Positions 53,829-63,366 of a stretch of 64,000 nucleotides of DNA are shown here, in pieces. Under the pieces are notes generated by a model. That model searched no databases and was not told the DNA's origin. It was given only the letters and a program-made list of their open reading frames with translations. The position numbers and the translations under genes are program-made. The stretch spans positions 1,240,001-1,304,000 of the forward strand of contig CAWGSA010000001.1 of assembly GCA_963825175.1 (NCBI GenBank), given 5' to 3'. This DNA is from DATFTF01 sp963825175. GTDB taxonomy: Bacteria; Acidobacteriota; Thermoanaerobaculia; UBA5066; Gp7-AA6. Positions within the stretch are counted from its first letter, which is position 1. Each line of letters opens with the position of its first letter.

Positions 53829-55528
53829 TTCCGGCTCGCGGTCCCCTTCCAGCCCGGCCCGCGAAGCGGCTGCCCCGGAGTCTTGCCGGTCAGCTTCCCA
53901 TCGTCCACGACGAGCACGCCGTTGACCGCGACGTAGCGAAAGCCCTGACTGTACTGGTTGGGCTTTTCGAAGGTCGCGACGTCCTGGACCTTCGCCGGAT
54001 CGAAGACCGCCAGGTCGGCCGCGAATCCGGGCTTGACGAGGCCGCGGTTCTCGAGGCCGGCCGCTTCGGCGGCGAAGGACGTCATCTTGCGGATCGCCTC
54101 TTCCAGGCTCTCGATCTTCTCGTCGCGCACGTACCGTCCCAGGATCCTTGCCGCCGAGCCCCACCCTCGCGGATGTGAGGTCTCGTGCGAGAAGGGGCCG
54201 TCGGTGGCCTTTCCGCCCGAGTCGGTGCAGAACGAAACGAGGGGAGAGGCCAGGGCCGTTCGGACGTCCCTCTCATCCATCATCGTGACAATGCAGGACG
54301 CGTTGGCGCGGTCGGCCAGCACGATATCGATCACGACGTCGCGGGGGTCCTTCTTCTCCTCGGCCGCGATCTGCGCGATGGTCTTGCCTTCGTAGCGCTT
54401 CAAGGACGGCTCCAGCACCTCGGCCACCATCACGCTCTGCGCGCCGCCCGAGCCCAGATACTGGTTCTCCCAATCCGTCGCCTCGCGGGCCATGTCCGCC
54501 TTGGCGCGCGCGCGCACGGCCGGATCGGCCAACCGCTTGAGGAGCGCTTCCCGCCCTCCCTCGCGCACCCACGGCGGAAGGTTCGCGTCGAGCCCGTTGG
54601 ATCCGCGCGTGTAGGGATAGACGTTGGCCGCGACGTCCACGCCGGCCGCCCGGGCCGCCGCGATCTTCTGCAGGATCTCGGGCATGCGCCCGAACTGAGG
54701 CTTGTACGCCGTCTTCAGATGCCAGATCTGGGTGCGCACGTGCGCCTCGCGCGCGATCGAGAAGACTTCCTCGAGCGACGCGTCGATGCGGGCGGACTCG
54801 GAGCGCTGGTGCGTGAAGTAGGCGCCGCCGTAGCGCGCGGCCACCCTGGCCAGCGCGATCAACTCCTCCGTCGAGGCGTAGATGTTGGGGACGTATTGGA
54901 GCGCGGAGGAGACGCCCAGGGCGCCTTCGCGCATGGCCTGGTCCACGATCGCCTCCATGCGCGTGAGCTCGTCGGGCGTGGCCTTTCGGTTCTCCCGCCC
55001 CATCACGATCGCGCGGACCAGGCCCGATCCGACGAAGGTCCCCAGGTTGATCCCCGCGCCGCGGCGCGAGAACGTCGCGAAATACCCGTCGAGGGTCTTC
55101 CAGTCCGGCCGCACGCCGTATTTCTGGTAGAGGTCGGCGTTGGCGGCGACGATCGCGTCCGTCAAGGGCGCGATCGATTCGCCCTCCCCGGTCACCTCCG
55201 TCGTGATGCCCTGGGTCACCTTGGACGCGACCCGCGGATCGACCAGGACGTTGTACTCCGACTGCCCCAGCAGATCGATGAAGCCCGGACACACGACCAG
55301 CCCCGAGGCGTCGATGGTCCGCTTGGCCGCGGCCTCTTCCAGGCGTCCCACCGCCGCGATGCGGCCGTCGCGGATCGCGACGTCGGCGTCGAAATAGGGG
55401 GCCCCGGTTCCGTCGACCACGCGGCCGCCACGCAGAACCAGGTCATAGACGGCCGGGGTCCGCGGGGAAGCGGCGGCGAGCCCGAACAGCAGACACGCGG
55501 GAAGAAGGACGAAGGCGAGCTTTCTCAT
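53822..55528 (-). CDS. D-aminoacylase-like amidohydrolase
   Basis: 568 aa with a signal peptide (about 1-20). The two-part beta domain (YDLVLRGGRVVDGTGAPYFDADVAIRDGRIAAVG and the C-terminal FAADLAVFDPAKVQD) encloses the TIM barrel, as in N-acyl-D-amino-acid deacylases. The usual HxH after PGFID is replaced by LLGQSE, and the Cys ligand region reads TTEVTGEGES. Two barrel His (YFTHQRSES, QIWHLKTA) remain, and TDSGGK-type DSGG is near the end (FCTDSGG). It probably acts in the periplasm on an N-acylated compound; a D-aminoacylase role is not certain. Confidence 0.82.
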   Translation of the reverse strand: MRKLAFVLLPACLLFGLAAASPRTPAVYDLVLRGGRVVDGTGAPYFDADVAIRDGRIAAVGRLEEAAAKRTIDASGLVVCPGFIDLLGQSEYNVLVDPRVASKVTQGITTEVTGEGESIAPLTDAIVAANADLYQKYGVRPDWKTLDGYFATFSRRGAGINLGTFVGSGLVRAIVMGRENRKATPDELTRMEAIVDQAMREGALGVSSALQYVPNIYASTEELIALARVAARYGGAYFTHQRSESARIDASLEEVFSIAREAHVRTQIWHLKTAYKPQFGRMPEILQKIAAARAAGVDVAANVYPYTRGSNGLDANLPPWVREGGREALLKRLADPAVRARAKADMAREATDWENQYLGSGGAQSVMVAEVLEPSLKRYEGKTIAQIAAEEKKDPRDVVIDIVLADRANASCIVTMMDERDVRTALASPLVSFCTDSGGKATDGPFSHETSHPRGWGSAARILGRYVRDEKIESLEEAIRKMTSFAAEAAGLENRGLVKPGFAADLAVFDPAKVQDVATFEKPNQYSQGFRYVAVNGVLVVDDGKLTGKTPGQPLRGPGWKGTASRKD

Positions 55529-55570
55529 GGCCCGAGTCTATGATCCCTCGGTGATGAATCTCACGCTCGA

Positions 55571-56632
55571 GTGGACGGCGCCGTGACGCCGGCCGGCGCC
55601 GGTGGACGAGCCGTCGACCTGCTCCACGAGCTGGTCGCGATTCCGTCGGTGACGGGATCGGAAGGAGCCGTCATCGACTTCCTCCGGGAGCGGTTCCGGT
55701 CCGGTGGGTGGATCACGCAGGCGATCGATGTTTCGCCCGGACGCGCGAACCTTTTTGTCCGGCGGCGGAGAAGCCCCCGCGTCGTTCTGACGTCGCACGC
55801 CGACACGGTTCCACCCTATTTCGAGCCGCGTCGGCAGGGGGACATTCTCTTCGCCCGGGGGGCGTGCGACGCGAAGGCAAGCCTCGCGGCGATGACCGCG
55901 GCGCTGGAGGCCCTGGGGAATGAGGCGGAGGAGACCGGACTCCTCGTTCTGGTCGGCGAAGAGCGCGGCTCCGACGGCGCTCTCGCCGCCAACCAAAGCC
56001 CCGCGTCCGGCGTCCAATTCCTGGTGGGAGGAGAGCCGACCGGCAACCGGTTCGTGGAGGGATCGAAGGGGTGCCTGCGAATCGCCGTCGAGACCCGGGG
56101 CCAGGCGGGGCATTCGTCGCAGCCGGAGAGGGGCGCTTCGGCCGTGCCGCCGCTGCTCGATGTCCTGGCCGCCCTGCGGGGGCTCGAGATCCCGGTCGAT
56201 CCGATCTTCGGCAGGACGACGATGAACATCGGTGTGCTGCAGGCCGGCATCGCGCCCAACGTTCTGGCCGACCGTGCCCGCGCGGAAATCCTGTTTCGCA
56301 CCGGCCAGCCGGTCGAGCGCATTCTCGAGCGCATCCGGCCCCTCGCCGGCGACGGTGTTCGGATGGAGATTCCTTATCGATCCGATCCGATCCGATTGCG
56401 CGTACCGTGCGGAATCCGGGGCGAGATCGTCTCTTTCGCCAGCGATCTGCCGCTCCTGACCGCGTGGGGGGAGCCTCTCTTGGTCGGCCCGGGCTCGATC
56501 CTCGATGCTCACTCCGAGCAGGAGAAGGTGAGCCTCCAGGAAGTCGAACGTGGTGTCTCTCTCTACGCCGATCTTGTGGCAGGCCTTCTGTCGCAGGGCG
56601 AGGCCTATCTCGAGCCTCCGATCACAGGATGA
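55571..56632 (+). CDS. M20 family metallohydrolase
   Basis: 353 aa amidohydrolase/peptidase of the ArgE/DapE/LysK type. Zinc ligands are apparent: HADTVPPY near residue 78, the bridging Asp in GACDAKASLAAM near 98, EE in VGEERGSDG near 133, and Glu in GGEPTGNRF near 155; the dimerisation-domain His is in GQAGHSSQPERGAS. A second-metal His is expected near the end; DAHSEQEK near 315 fits. Specificity is not clear; a LysK/ArgE-like deacylase is possible. It starts with GTG at 55571 (or 55583) and is divergent from the amidohydrolase. Confidence 0.85.
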   Translation: MDGAVTPAGAGGRAVDLLHELVAIPSVTGSEGAVIDFLRERFRSGGWITQAIDVSPGRANLFVRRRRSPRVVLTSHADTVPPYFEPRRQGDILFARGACDAKASLAAMTAALEALGNEAEETGLLVLVGEERGSDGALAANQSPASGVQFLVGGEPTGNRFVEGSKGCLRIAVETRGQAGHSSQPERGASAVPPLLDVLAALRGLEIPVDPIFGRTTMNIGVLQAGIAPNVLADRARAEILFRTGQPVERILERIRPLAGDGVRMEIPYRSDPIRLRVPCGIRGEIVSFASDLPLLTAWGEPLLVGPGSILDAHSEQEKVSLQEVERGVSLYADLVAGLLSQGEAYLEPPITG

Positions 56633-56703
56633 CCCGATCGTCTGATCTCCCGATTCCCTCTCGTTCACCTCTGGTTCACATCGGTGGACCTAACCTGTCG
56701 CGG

Positions 56704-57054
56704 ATGAGCAAGCTCGTCCCGGCCGCTGCCTGTCTCTTCGCGACGGTGCTCGCCGTGGGCGCCGCCGCGCCGAGCAAGGCGCGGGTGCATGGGTTCCCGC
56801 TCTCCGGAACGATCGCTCGCCTGGACGAAGTCCACAAGACCCTCGTCGTGCGAGGGGCGTCGGGCAAGGAGACGACCCTCTCCTGGACGGATGCGACGAG
56901 CGTCTTCGGCGGCAAGCTCGCCGCCGGTCAGTCCGTCACGCTGCGGTATCTGGATCGAGAAGGCAAGCACATCGCGACTTCCATTCGAATCTCGCCTCCC
57001 GCGGTTTCCCGTCCCGCCGCCACGCCGGCGCCGACTCCTTCTCCCGCCGCCTAG
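56704..57054 (+). CDS. Small secreted protein
   Basis: 116 aa. A signal peptide (1-27, cleavage near SKA) is followed by a beta-strand rich domain with LSGTIARLDEVHKTLVVRGASGKETTLSWTDATSVFGGKLAAGQSVTLRYLDREGKHIATSIRI, an OB-fold-like pattern seen in many short exported proteins of the DUF5666/DUF1344 kind. The C-terminus is a Pro/Ala/Thr tail. Function unknown. ATG at 56704; the open frame begins far upstream inside the M20 gene. Confidence 0.75.
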   Translation: MSKLVPAAACLFATVLAVGAAAPSKARVHGFPLSGTIARLDEVHKTLVVRGASGKETTLSWTDATSVFGGKLAAGQSVTLRYLDREGKHIATSIRISPPAVSRPAATPAPTPSPAA

Positions 57055-57132
57055 AGACCCTCTCGCCGGGATCGTGGCCGGGATTCCGATCTCGACCCGC
57101 CGGCGGAGGCCGCCGGCTGTCGTGGCGCCGGG

Positions 57133-58587
57133 TCATACGCGATCCGGGGCCTCCATCCTGGGAGCTTCGGATCCGGCCGCCGACGCGGGCAGGGAGACCC
57201 GGAACACCGCGCCGCCGCCTTCCTGGTCGCGCACTTCGACCCGCCCGCGGTGGGCCTTCACGACCTGGTCGACGATGGCCAGGCCCAGGCCGGAGCCTTC
57301 GGGATTGCGCGCACGGGCGTCTCCCAAACGCACGAAGCGCTCGAAGATCTGTTCTCGGTGCTCGGCGGGAACGCCCGGTCCGCGGTCCCGGACCTCGAGG
57401 AAGACCTCGTCGTCGTGGCGTCCGACCTCGACGTCCACGAGGGTGTCCGGCTCGGTGTAGAGGATCGCGTTGGAGACCAGGTTGGAGACGGCGCGGACGA
57501 CCCCGGCGCGGTCACCCGAGAAGGGTGCCGGCCCGTCGCGTTCCAGCCGGCACCGCACCCGGTGCATCGCGGCCAGGGCCTGGTGTGCCTCGACCGCTTC
57601 CGCGGCGATCGATGAAAGGTCGCACGGGGCCGGGCGCGGCTTGGGGGTGGCGTCCCCGCGCGCCAGGTGCAGGAGATTGTCGACTTCGCTGGCGAGCCCT
57701 CGGGCGACTCTCTCGATTGATCCGATCGAATCTCGCCGCTCGGCATCGGTGGCGTCGCTGCGGCCCGCCTCCTGGGCCTCGCCGACTAAGACCGCGATGG
57801 GCGTCTTCAGCTCATGCGCGGCGTCGGCCACCAGACGGCGTTGCGCCCGAAAGGCCGTTTCCACCCGGTCGATGAGCGAGTTGATCACCGCCGCGAGCCG
57901 CTGAAACTCTTCCCCTCCGGAGACCGGAACGCGGCGCGACAGATCGGTGGCCTCCATCTCCTGGGCCTGTCGGGTGATCGCCTCGACCGGACGGATCGCG
58001 CGGCCGACGGCGAAGGTCAGAATCGCCGCTGTTCCGAGGAATCCGGCCAGCACGAAACCGATCAGGGCCCGGTCCAGGCGGGCCAGGTTGCGCAACGACG
58101 GTCCAATCCAGCGAAACAGCACGAGCGTCGATCCGCGCGCCTTTCCCTGCAGGTGGGTGACTAAGAAGCGGCACCACCGGCGTTGGCCGCTGTACGGCTC
58201 GATGGCGGTGTAGGGCACCTCCTGCCGATCCTTGTAGGGAAGGATGCCTCCCGGCAGCGTTCCCGACTTCAACAGGTTGCCCGAGGCCGCGATCGGACCG
58301 TCGGCATCGAAGAGGATGGCGGAGTGATTGGACAGCCGGAACTCGAAGGCATTGGCCTCGAGCCCGGCCTTCAAGGTGTCGCGCTTGGACTCCACCAGCC
58401 CTTCCAGCTCAAAGCTCGAGCCCAGGGCGGCCGAAAGCGTGTAGAGCTCATCGTCGATGTCGGAGAAGGTCGTACTGCGCACCATCGTCCGCGTGCCGAA
58501 CGCGATGACGAAGAGAAAGACGGCGGAAAGCAGAGCGCCGGACAAGGCGATTCGGGTGCGCGCCTTCTGCAGCTGGAGCAGTTTCAT
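57133..58587 (-). CDS. Sensor histidine kinase
   Basis: 484 aa. TM1 about 13-33 and TM2 about 170-190 enclose a periplasmic sensor domain of about 130 residues; HAMP follows, then HisKA with the phosphorylated His in VADAAHELKTPIAVL and HATPase_c with N-box VSNLVSNAILYTEP, DRGPGVP (G1) and GSGLGLAIVDQVV (G2). The ATG overlaps the response regulator stop (ATGA), so the regulator gene is first in the operon. The C-terminal about 15 residues are unconserved. The signal is unknown; neighbours are metal transporters. Confidence 0.94.
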   Translation of the reverse strand: MKLLQLQKARTRIALSGALLSAVFLFVIAFGTRTMVRSTTFSDIDDELYTLSAALGSSFELEGLVESKRDTLKAGLEANAFEFRLSNHSAILFDADGPIAASGNLLKSGTLPGGILPYKDRQEVPYTAIEPYSGQRRWCRFLVTHLQGKARGSTLVLFRWIGPSLRNLARLDRALIGFVLAGFLGTAAILTFAVGRAIRPVEAITRQAQEMEATDLSRRVPVSGGEEFQRLAAVINSLIDRVETAFRAQRRLVADAAHELKTPIAVLVGEAQEAGRSDATDAERRDSIGSIERVARGLASEVDNLLHLARGDATPKPRPAPCDLSSIAAEAVEAHQALAAMHRVRCRLERDGPAPFSGDRAGVVRAVSNLVSNAILYTEPDTLVDVEVGRHDDEVFLEVRDRGPGVPAEHREQIFERFVRLGDARARNPEGSGLGLAIVDQVVKAHRGRVEVRDQEGGGAVFRVSLPASAAGSEAPRMEAPDRV

Positions 58588-59249
58588 ATCAGCCGGTAGC
58601 CCATGCCGCGAACGGTCTCGATGCGGGACGGACGCTTGGGCGTGTCGATCTTGCGCCGCAGGCGGGCCACCAGCACGTCGATCGTGTTGGACATCGGCTC
58701 TTCCCGTTCGCCCCACGCCTGCTCCAGGATCTCTTCGCGCGAGACGATGGCCCCCGGCTGGCGCAGCAGCGTCTCCAGGATGGCGAACTCGCGGGCCGTC
58801 AGGACCAGGGGCTCGCGCCCCTTCCATGCCGTGCGCCGGCTCGGATCGATCTTGAGATCGCCGCAAGACAGCTCCGTCGAGGGGCGGCGTTCGTTGCGGC
58901 GCAGCAGGGCCCGGGCCCGGGCCGCGAGCACCTCCAGGTCGAAGGGCTTGCCCAGATAGTCGTCGGCGCCCTCCGACAGGCCCTCGACCGTCGAGTCCGG
59001 GTCGTCGCGGGCCGTCAGCATCAGGATGGAGTTGGCGAAACCGCGCGCGCGCGCACGTTGACAGATGCTCAACCCGTCACCGTCGGGAAGCCGACGGTCC
59101 AGGACGAGCAGGTCGTAGTCGTGGACGCTCAGCGACTCTTCGGCGTCGCTGATCCGGGAGGCCTCGTCGCACGCGAGCCCGGCCCGCGTCAACGTGCGGA
59201 CCACCAGCGACCTCAGTCTCTGGTCGTCCTCGACCACCAGGGCCCTCAC
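58584..59249 (-). CDS. OmpR-family response regulator
   Basis: 221 aa. Receiver domain with acidic pair VEDDQRL, phosphorylated Asp in LLVLDRRLPDGDGL, Thr/Ser region MLTARDD and Lys in YLGKPFDLEVL; C-terminal winged helix with LTAREFAILETLLRQPGAIVSREEILEQAWGEREEPMSNTIDVLVARLRRKI. It is the transcriptional output of the kinase gene with which it overlaps. Confidence 0.96.
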   Translation of the reverse strand: MRALVVEDDQRLRSLVVRTLTRAGLACDEASRISDAEESLSVHDYDLLVLDRRLPDGDGLSICQRARARGFANSILMLTARDDPDSTVEGLSEGADDYLGKPFDLEVLAARARALLRRNERRPSTELSCGDLKIDPSRRTAWKGREPLVLTAREFAILETLLRQPGAIVSREEILEQAWGEREEPMSNTIDVLVARLRRKIDTPKRPSRIETVRGMGYRLI

Positions 59250-59338
59250 GCCTGCTCCTCCCGCATCCAGCCGTCATTGTAGTGAGGATTGCGGTCACCC
59301 GCCGTCGCCGCGCGGCGGCCCGGCGGCGGAGGGCGACG

Positions 59339-60664
59339 TCAGAGCAGGAACATCGCAGCGCCCGCGGCGAACATCAGGACGGCCGTGGCCCCGACCGCGA
59401 TCCGACCAACGAGCGGGATGCGCTGATTCTTCATGAGCCCGCGGTCGGACGCGCACAGGAGGAGAGCCACCAGGAGGAACGGGGCCAGCAATCCGTTGAT
59501 CACCGCGGACCAGTAGAGCGCGGAAACGGGGCTGATCCGCGTGAAATCGAGCAGGATGCCGCCGGCCGTGGAGAGCGCGATCACGCCGTAGAAGAGGCGC
59601 GCGCCGCGGAGCTTCTGGTCGAGCCCCTGCCTCCAACGGAACGTCTCCGCCAATGCGTACGCCGCCGAGCCCGAGAGGGTCGGAATGGCCAGGAACCCCA
59701 CTCCCAGGAGCCCGACGGTGTAGAGGAGTTCCGCAAACCGGCCGGCCAGCGGACGCAGGGCCTGCGCGACCTGACGCGACGTCTGGATGTGGGTCAAGCC
59801 GTGACGGTGGAGCGTCAGAGCGGTCGTCAGGATGATGAAGAACATCACCAGGTTGGAGAAGAAGGTCCCCGTGGCGACGTCCAGCCGCCGGTCGGCCAGC
59901 TCCCGGGTGGTCGCGCCCACGCGACTCACCCGCATGCGCCGCCCCAAGGCTTTCTCCTCCTCCACCTCCTGGGAGGCCTGCCAGAAGAAGAGATACGGCG
60001 AGATGGTCGTCCCGAGGATGGCGACCAGTGTCGACCACGCCGCCCTGCCGTGGGGAACGGACGGGACGAACGTGTCTCGAAGCACCTGCCGCCAGTCCGG
60101 TCCGAGGGAGAAGGCGGCGATGACGTAGGCGAAGAGCACGAGGGCCAGCCACTTCAAGACGGCGGCGATCCGCGCGTAGCGAAACCGGATGACGGCGACA
60201 GTAAGGGCGATTCCGAACACGACGATGCACACGTGCCTCTCGGCCCCGGTGAGCATCTGCGCGGCGTCGGCCATTCCGGCCAGATCGGCGGCGATGTTGA
60301 TCGTGTTGGCGGCGAAGAGAGCCAGCGCCACGGCGGCGACGAGCGACCGCGGCAGTTTCTTGCGCATCGCGCCGGCCAGGCCTTCTCCCGTCACCATCCC
60401 CACGCGCGCGCACGCGGCCTGGACCGCGGCCATGAGGGGCCAGGTGACGAGCGCGGTCCAGAGAAACGCCGTCCCCAGCTGCGCCCCGGCGATGGAATAC
60501 GTCGCGATCCCGGAGGGATCGTCGTCCGCCGCTCCGGTGACGACGCCGGGCCCCAGGGCGGAGAAGAAGCGCATCGGGAAGGGGCGCGGATGTTTCACTG
60601 CGGTTTCTCCGCGACGGCGGCCGGAGGGGTCGCGGGCCGACGAGTTCTTGGGCGGGGCGGCCAT
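59339..60664 (-). CDS. Nramp-like divalent cation transporter (atypical)
   Basis: About 441 aa, 11 predicted TM segments. The TM1 metal-site motif, DPGN in manganese/iron Nramps, is DPSG here (ADDDPSGIATYS). TM6, MPH in classical members, reads TTISPYLFFWQAS, so the soft-metal Met is missing. This resembles Nramp-related magnesium transporters rather than Mn/Fe transporters. Start uncertain: ATG 60664 is used; GTG 60598 and ATG 60574 are also possible. Divergent from the MgtE-type sensor gene. Confidence 0.88.
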   Translation of the reverse strand: MAAPPKNSSARDPSGRRRGETAVKHPRPFPMRFFSALGPGVVTGAADDDPSGIATYSIAGAQLGTAFLWTALVTWPLMAAVQAACARVGMVTGEGLAGAMRKKLPRSLVAAVALALFAANTINIAADLAGMADAAQMLTGAERHVCIVVFGIALTVAVIRFRYARIAAVLKWLALVLFAYVIAAFSLGPDWRQVLRDTFVPSVPHGRAAWSTLVAILGTTISPYLFFWQASQEVEEEKALGRRMRVSRVGATTRELADRRLDVATGTFFSNLVMFFIILTTALTLHRHGLTHIQTSRQVAQALRPLAGRFAELLYTVGLLGVGFLAIPTLSGSAAYALAETFRWRQGLDQKLRGARLFYGVIALSTAGGILLDFTRISPVSALYWSAVINGLLAPFLLVALLLCASDRGLMKNQRIPLVGRIAVGATAVLMFAAGAAMFLL

Positions 60665-60708
60665 CGACCGATCGGGCCAAGCAGAATCCGTGCCCGGCGA
60701 TTGGAAAC

Positions 60709-62073
60709 ATGTTGAATGGCGCGGTGAAATCGCCAACACTCGTCGCGATGGCCACTGAGCTCGCGAATCAACATGTCCGTTCGCGGGGAGGCCTGTTTCT
60801 GTACTTCTCCGAGCTGCTCGGGCGCACCGTCGTCGATCGCGACGGGCACGCCATCGGCCGGCTGTGGGACCTTTCCATCCGCCTGGGGGAGCCGTATCCC
60901 CTGGTTCAGCAGGTCTTCATCCGTCCGCGCGGCCAGTCGCAGATCCTCTTGATCGCCTCCGGGCAGCAGGTTCGGTTCTGGACGGAGACCCCCGTCCGGC
61001 TCTCCGCTCCTCTGTCCGAGCTTCGACCGGGACGGCGGGAGGACGAGACACAGATCCTTCTGCGCGAGGAGCTGCTGGACAAACAGGTGGTGGACGTTTC
61101 CGGGGCCAAGGTCGAGCGCGTCAACGACCTTTCTCTCATCGTGGTCCGAGAGGGGGAGATGATCCTGGCGCACATCGATGTCGGCTTGCGGGGGCTCGTG
61201 CGCCGGCTGGGGTGGGAGAAGGCTCTCGACACGGCCGTTCGCACGATCCATCCGCGCGCCCGGTACCTGAAGTTCGAGCAGCTGATCGGCTGGAAGTACG
61301 TGTTGCCCACGCTGGCCGATCCGGCCGGGCTGCGGCTGGCCTTTTCCGGGAGGGAGGTCGGACGCATTCATCCGGCCGATCTGGCCGAGATCCTCGAGGA
61401 CCTCCCGGCCGACGCGCGCGGCCCGATCTTCGACGCCCTGGAGGTCGCCACCGCGGCGCGGGTGCTTTCGGAAGTCGACGATCCGAAGATCCAGCAGGAC
61501 CTGCTCACGCAGGAGAGCGACCCGGAAAAAGCGGCCGATCTGCTCGAGACCATGCCCCCCGACGCCGCTGCCGACGTCCTGGCCGAGCTTCCGGAAGAGG
61601 AGGCCAAGGATCTGATCGCTCGGATGCAGCCCGACGATGCCCGAATGGTCACCAGCCTGATGCGCCACGGGGAGGACACCGCGGGCGGCCTGATGACGAC
61701 GGAGATGATCACATTCCCCGGCTCGATCACGGTGGCCGAGGCCTTTCAGCGGCTGCGGCAGGCGGCCCACGACGTCGAGTTCCTGTATCAGTTCTACGTG
61801 GTCGACGACCATAAGAAGCTGCTGGGCTCCATCAACATGCGCCGTCTCTTCTCGGCCCGGGACACACAGCGTCTGGAGGAGATCATGGCGCCGTGGGCCA
61901 TCGCGGTTCATCCCGACGATCCTCCCTCGACCGTCGCGGAGACGATCGAGAAGTACAACCTGCCGGCGGTGGCGGTGATCGACGCGGAAGGCATCCTGCT
62001 GGGCATGATCACGGTCGATGACGTCCTGACGGAAGTGCTGCCTCTGGCATGGCAAAAGAAGCTGCGGCTCTGA
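60709..62073 (+). CDS. Soluble MgtE-N/CBS protein without channel domain
   Basis: 454 aa and entirely soluble. Residues about 25-210 form a PRC-barrel-like part (LFLYFSELLGRTVVDRDGHAIGRLWDLSIRLGEP and a second copy around VDVSGAKVERVNDL). Residues about 215-325 are the MgtE N domain (HPADLAEILEDLPADARGPIFDALE, AADLLETMPPDAAADVLAELPEEEAKDLI). Two CBS domains follow (TTEMITFPGSITVAEAF, IAVHPDDPPSTVAETI). The five TM helices of MgtE are absent. ATG at 60709 is used (ATG 60748 is possible). It overlaps the next Nramp gene by 25 bases, suggesting the sensor serves that transporter. Confidence 0.9.
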   Translation: MLNGAVKSPTLVAMATELANQHVRSRGGLFLYFSELLGRTVVDRDGHAIGRLWDLSIRLGEPYPLVQQVFIRPRGQSQILLIASGQQVRFWTETPVRLSAPLSELRPGRREDETQILLREELLDKQVVDVSGAKVERVNDLSLIVVREGEMILAHIDVGLRGLVRRLGWEKALDTAVRTIHPRARYLKFEQLIGWKYVLPTLADPAGLRLAFSGREVGRIHPADLAEILEDLPADARGPIFDALEVATAARVLSEVDDPKIQQDLLTQESDPEKAADLLETMPPDAAADVLAELPEEEAKDLIARMQPDDARMVTSLMRHGEDTAGGLMTTEMITFPGSITVAEAFQRLRQAAHDVEFLYQFYVVDDHKKLLGSINMRRLFSARDTQRLEEIMAPWAIAVHPDDPPSTVAETIEKYNLPAVAVIDAEGILLGMITVDDVLTEVLPLAWQKKLRL

Positions 62074-63332
62074 CAGCCCCGCGGAGCCGGGCTCGGGCGC
62101 AGCGATGGCGCTCTCTGCTCCTGTTTCTCGCCGTCATCGGACCCGGCATCATCACCGCCAACGTCGACAACGACGCCGGCGGGATCACGACGTACTCGTT
62201 GGCCGGCGCCCAGTACGGCTCGCGCCTGCTGTGGACGCTGCTCCCCATCACCGTCGCACTGATCGTCGTTCAGGAGATGGCGGCCCGGATGGGCGCGGTG
62301 ACCGGCAAGGGGCTGGCCGACCTCATCCGAGAGACCTACGGCGTGCGACTGACGTTCTACCTGATGATCACGCTGCTGATCGCCAACTACGGCAACACGG
62401 TCTCGGAGTTCGCCGGCGTGGCCGCGAGCCTCGAGCTCTTCGGAATCTCCAAGTTCGTTTCGGTGCCGGTGGCGGCGGCCGCCATCTGGTTCCTGGTCGT
62501 ACGCGGCACGTATCGCATTGTCGAGCGGATCTTCCTGGTGGCTTGCGTGGTGTATTTCGTGTATCCGGTCTCCGCCTTCCTGGCGCACCCTCCGTGGCGG
62601 GACGTGCTGCGGGCGAGCCTCCTGCCCGAGCACGTGTCCTTCGACTCGGGATACGTGGGGATGCTGATCGGGTTGGTCGGAACCACGATCGCTCCATGGA
62701 TGCAGTTCTACCTGCAGTCTTCGGTGGTGGAGAAGGGGATCCGCAAGGACCGGTACTGGATTACGCGGTGGGACGTCATTCTGGGATGTCTGGTGACCGA
62801 CGTCGTGGCGTTCTTCATCATCGTCGCGTGCGCGTTCACCCTTCACACCCACGGCATCGCCATCCACGACGCGGCCGACGCGGCGCGATCGCTCGAGCCA
62901 CTGGCCGGCCGCTACGCGTTCGCTTTGTTCGCATTCGGGCTGTTGAACGCGTCTCTTTTCTCCGCCGCGATCCTCCCGCTTGCGACCGTGTACTACGTCT
63001 GCGAGGCCTTCGGTTGGGAGGCCGGCGTGGACAAGAAGTACGGCGAAGCCAAGGCGTTCTACGCGATCTACACGGCGATGATCGTGCTCGGAGCGGCGGT
63101 CGTGCTCCTGCCGCGGTTTCCGCTGATCCAGACCATGTTCGTCTCGCAGGTCGCCAACGGCATCGCCCTCCCGTTCGTGCTCGTATTCATGCTCCTGCTG
63201 GTCAACCGCCGCAAGCTCATGGGCGAGGCGGTCAACGGCCCCTTCTTCAACACCGTGGCCTGGACCACGACCGTCGTCATGATCGGCCTGACCGCCTTGC
63301 TCGTGGCCACGAGCTTCGGGGTGAAGCTCTAG
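62049..63332 (+). CDS. Nramp-like divalent cation transporter (atypical), second copy
   Basis: 427 aa, 11 TM segments. TM1 reads VDNDAGGITTYS instead of DPGN. TM6 reads TTIAPWMQFYLQSS instead of the MPHN motif, with Ala where classical members have the metal-binding Met and Trp where they have His. With the MgtE-type sensor gene overlapping its start, it is probably a magnesium (or similar hard cation) transporter of the Nramp-related magnesium-transporter kind; this is inference. The paralog at 59339 is about as divergent from classical Nramps. Confidence 0.9.
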   Translation: MAKEAAALTAPRSRARAQRWRSLLLFLAVIGPGIITANVDNDAGGITTYSLAGAQYGSRLLWTLLPITVALIVVQEMAARMGAVTGKGLADLIRETYGVRLTFYLMITLLIANYGNTVSEFAGVAASLELFGISKFVSVPVAAAAIWFLVVRGTYRIVERIFLVACVVYFVYPVSAFLAHPPWRDVLRASLLPEHVSFDSGYVGMLIGLVGTTIAPWMQFYLQSSVVEKGIRKDRYWITRWDVILGCLVTDVVAFFIIVACAFTLHTHGIAIHDAADAARSLEPLAGRYAFALFAFGLLNASLFSAAILPLATVYYVCEAFGWEAGVDKKYGEAKAFYAIYTAMIVLGAAVVLLPRFPLIQTMFVSQVANGIALPFVLVFMLLLVNRRKLMGEAVNGPFFNTVAWTTTVVMIGLTALLVATSFGVKL

Positions 63333-63366
63333 AAGCTATAGTCCGGCGAGTGAGACGGAGGCAAGC

